Of a DNA stretch of 64,000 nt, positions 62,458 to 64,000 are shown piece by piece. Below the pieces are notes generated by a model. That model was not told the origin of the DNA. It did no database searches and saw only the letters and a program-made list of their open reading frames with translations. How positions within the stretch are numbered: position 1 is the first letter of the stretch; every line of letters starts with the position of its first letter. Source of the stretch: REBR01 sp033721915 (GTDB taxonomy: Bacteria > Pseudomonadota > Gammaproteobacteria > Pseudomonadales > Oleiphilaceae); NCBI GenBank assembly GCA_033721915.1, contig JAWWAC010000012.1, forward strand, positions 1 through 64,000. The letters are read 5' to 3'. Position numbers and translations under genes: made by a program.

Positions 62458-63078
62458 TTACCAGGCGACGGAGCGATTGCTGCCACGCTTGATAATGGGG
62501 GTTTCGTTCTCCCAGACGGCCAGTCCGTCACGCAGGTCCGTCAGCACCAGCTGGAAGTAGTACTCCACCTGCTGGGTCTTCCTGTCACGGTCGATATTGC
62601 GCTGCAGTATCTTGCCGGAGAGGCTGAAGTCCGGGCTGATCAGGGTACCCTTCTCCACCTGGGTGTCGCTGCGGAATTCCTCGGAGCCCCTCAGGCGGCG
62701 CACCTCGTCCAGCAGCTCGTCCTGGGCCCCCTCGGCGGACACCGCCGAGGTGGTCACCACCTTGCCGCTCTGCAGCAGTGCAATGCGCACCTTGCGGATC
62801 AGCTGGTCGGTATCGATCCGCTGCATGGTGTCGTTGGTGACCCGTGAGACGGCCATGACGTAACGCTTGTCATCGGGGTGATCCACCACGCCGGACTTGA
62901 GCAGTGAATCCACCGCCTCCATGGCGGCAAATTCGAAATCCCGGTACTCCAGTGCCAGTGTGGGGTCGGCATCGTCCGTCTCCCGGTCCACCACCACCGT
63001 GCGCTGGGCACAGCCGGAGACCATCAGCATCACCAGAGCCAGTATCAGCAGGCCACGCAGTTGCGGTGCAGTCTTCAT
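62458..63078 (-). CDS. lpoB: Penicillin-binding protein activator LpoB-like lipoprotein
   Basis: The 206-residue lipoprotein (lipobox VSGC, Cys23) has an LpoB-type domain with GVVDHPDDKRYVMAVSRVTNDT, LIRKVRIALLQSGKVVTTS and an SLSGKILQRNI strand. E. coli LpoB docks to PBP1b and stimulates peptidoglycan synthesis. It shares one base with ycfL (TGATG). As in other gammaproteobacteria, ycfL and a COG3014 gene are neighbours. Confidence 0.88.
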   Translation of the reverse strand: MKTAPQLRGLLILALVMLMVSGCAQRTVVVDRETDDADPTLALEYRDFEFAAMEAVDSLLKSGVVDHPDDKRYVMAVSRVTNDTMQRIDTDQLIRKVRIALLQSGKVVTTSAVSAEGAQDELLDEVRRLRGSEEFRSDTQVEKGTLISPDFSLSGKILQRNIDRDRKTQQVEYYFQLVLTDLRDGLAVWENETPIIKRGSNRSVAW

Positions 63079-63467
63079 CAGCGGTCTCTCTCTTCAATAT
63101 ACAGACGGTAATCCACCACTTCCGGGCTGGGGGCGATACCGTCCAGTGTGAAATAACGCAGCCGGTCCGCAGAGAAGCGGGTCTTGCCGGCCATCACGGA
63201 ATCCACTTTCTGGCCGTCTTCGTCCAGCCAGTCGAACTGGTAATTCATCAGCAGGACCCGGTCCAGGGTATTGCGCCCGGTCACCTTGACCCGCAGCAGA
63301 TCCCCTTCACGGCTTTCCCTGTGGGATTCGATCTGCACAATACCGCTCAGTGCCGGATCCAGAATCACCTGCTCCGGGGTCTCCTGACTGGCGCAGGCGC
63401 CAAGCAGCAACATCATTAACAGCGCCGGTAACAGCCGTAAAGCGTGCCTGTGGTTTGTCATCATCAT
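63078..63467 (-). CDS. ycfL: YcfL-family lipoprotein (DUF1425)
   Basis: The 129-residue lipoprotein has a signal with LLGAC (Cys25) and a YcfL core (SGIVQIESHRESREGDLLRVKVTGRNTLDRVLLMNYQFDWLDEDG). Function is unknown; it always sits next to lpoB. Three ATG codons in a row (63467, 63464, 63461) are possible starts; the AAGG ribosome site is best placed for the second or third. Its stop overlaps the lpoB start by one base. Confidence 0.87.
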   Translation of the reverse strand: MMMTNHRHALRLLPALLMMLLLGACASQETPEQVILDPALSGIVQIESHRESREGDLLRVKVTGRNTLDRVLLMNYQFDWLDEDGQKVDSVMAGKTRFSADRLRYFTLDGIAPSPEVVDYRLYIEERDR

Positions 63468-63550
63468 CGCCTTTTTATCCGTTGCCCCATAATCGGCCCG
63501 CAGTCCGGGTCTGTCCAGTCATGCCGTCGCGGGCTTTCAACCCCTGAGCC

Positions 63551-63578
63551 ATTATAGTGAGACCATTCAGCCCGTCAC
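63551..63578 (-). promoter_or_regulatory. Sigma70 promoter candidate for ycfL-lpoB
   Basis: On the minus strand GTGACG (63578-63573), a 16-base spacer and a perfect TATAAT (63556-63551) lie about 80 bases before the ycfL start, in the gap after the COG3014 gene. Confidence 0.5.
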
Positions 63579-63599
63579 CCGTCACCAACAGCGGCTTAT

Positions 63600-64000
63600 T
63601 CACTCCAGTGTGATCACACGGATACCGGGATCGGCACCGGCGCTGGGTGCGCGCACCCAGACCAGGTGAAACTGCCCCTCCGGCAGCACCACCTCAGGGT
63701 TCTGCCCTGCCCAGCTCAGTCGCAGCCGGTTGTCGTCGGGTTTTTCCACCGCGGTCATATCAAAACGTTTCGGCAGTGCACTCCAGATGCGGGTGTCCGC
63801 CTGTGTCGCGTAAATCTGGTACAGGAGCCCGACAAAACCCGCCAGATCCCCCCACTGGCGCTGCAGCTGGTACTGCAGCGTGGCGCGGGCCACGGAGGCG
63901 GCCACGGCACGGGCGATCACCGCCGGCAGACGCTCCCGGAACTCGGTGCTGATCACCGCGTCCATATTGCTCAGAAGCTCGGCGGTCTGGCCGCTCTCCC
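63600..64000 (-). CDS. COG3014 family protein, C-terminal part (5' end outside window)
   Basis: The frame is open to the window edge and is the C-terminal portion of a longer protein. It contains EFRERLPAVIARAVAASVARATLQYQLQ and ends IRVITLE, as in the COG3014 proteins that accompany ycfL and lpoB in many gammaproteobacteria. These proteins are probably exported lipoproteins of unknown role in the cell envelope. A Met at 63965 is inside the protein; codons upstream stay open to base 64000. Confidence 0.72.
   Translation of the reverse strand, partial: ESGQTAELLSNMDAVISTEFRERLPAVIARAVAASVARATLQYQLQRQWGDLAGFVGLLYQIYATQADTRIWSALPKRFDMTAVEKPDDNRLRLSWAGQNPEVVLPEGQFHLVWVRAPSAGADPGIRVITLE

Overview
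The window is a dense, G+C-rich stretch of chromosome from a gammaproteobacterium. The gene content and order fit the Pseudomonadales/Oceanospirillales side of the class: a Pseudomonas-style pilGHIJK-chpABC cluster next to gshB, pyrR-pyrB-pyrC' with an inactive dihydroorotase, zur-znuCB, FadE-type acyl-CoA dehydrogenase, cbpA-cbpM and folE-folX. The order yrfG-hslR-hslO-pckA is also that of Escherichia coli. I cannot name a genus from sequence alone. I see no prophage, integron, insertion sequence, CRISPR array, tRNA or rRNA. Almost everything is core chromosome, with a few less familiar envelope genes.

Region by region. Bases 1-4562 hold exported proteins of unknown role: the tail of one PEGA/Sel1-repeat protein, a full tandem paralogue, a DUF4105 lipoprotein, a coiled-coil secreted protein and a small exported protein. 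Bases 4576-8279 carry nucleotidase YrfG, heat-shock proteins Hsp15 and Hsp33, and PEP carboxykinase, closed by a terminator. Bases 8384-10823 encode 5-oxoprolinase PxpABC, convergent with a three-gene TRAP-type transporter (TatT lipoprotein, AdeT-like binding protein, fused permease). HU follows at 15575.

A leftward seven-gene run (gshB-tonB-yqgE-ruvX-pyrR-pyrB-pyrC') joins glutathione synthesis, energy transduction and pyrimidine synthesis. Divergent from it, 22055-35516 is the complete Pil-Chp chemosensory system that controls type IV pili, dominated by the 2,496-residue kinase ChpA. Next come zinc homeostasis (zur, znuC, znuB, with a likely Zur box but no znuA), an orphan membrane PAS protein, the CbpA/CbpM chaperone pair, two lipid/ester hydrolases, folE-folX (pterin synthesis), DUF502 and DUF411 proteins, RNase II, ferrochelatase, a flavodoxin-fold protein and a Spy-like periplasmic protein.

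The last part, 49120-64000, holds cardiolipin synthase, RapA, FadE, pirin, a second phospholipase D-family protein, lytic transglycosylase MltB, a YihG-type acyltransferase with a thioesterase, and the LpoB-YcfL-COG3014 lipoprotein cassette, whose last gene runs off the window.

No single locus is clearly a new system. The best leads are the duplicated PEGA/Sel1 secretome cluster at the left edge, the TatT-TRAP transporter, a perfect 19-bp palindrome between hemH and the flavodoxin gene, an acidic insertion in RapA, the ChpB pseudo-receiver, and a window-wide preference for A-ending codons before CTG.
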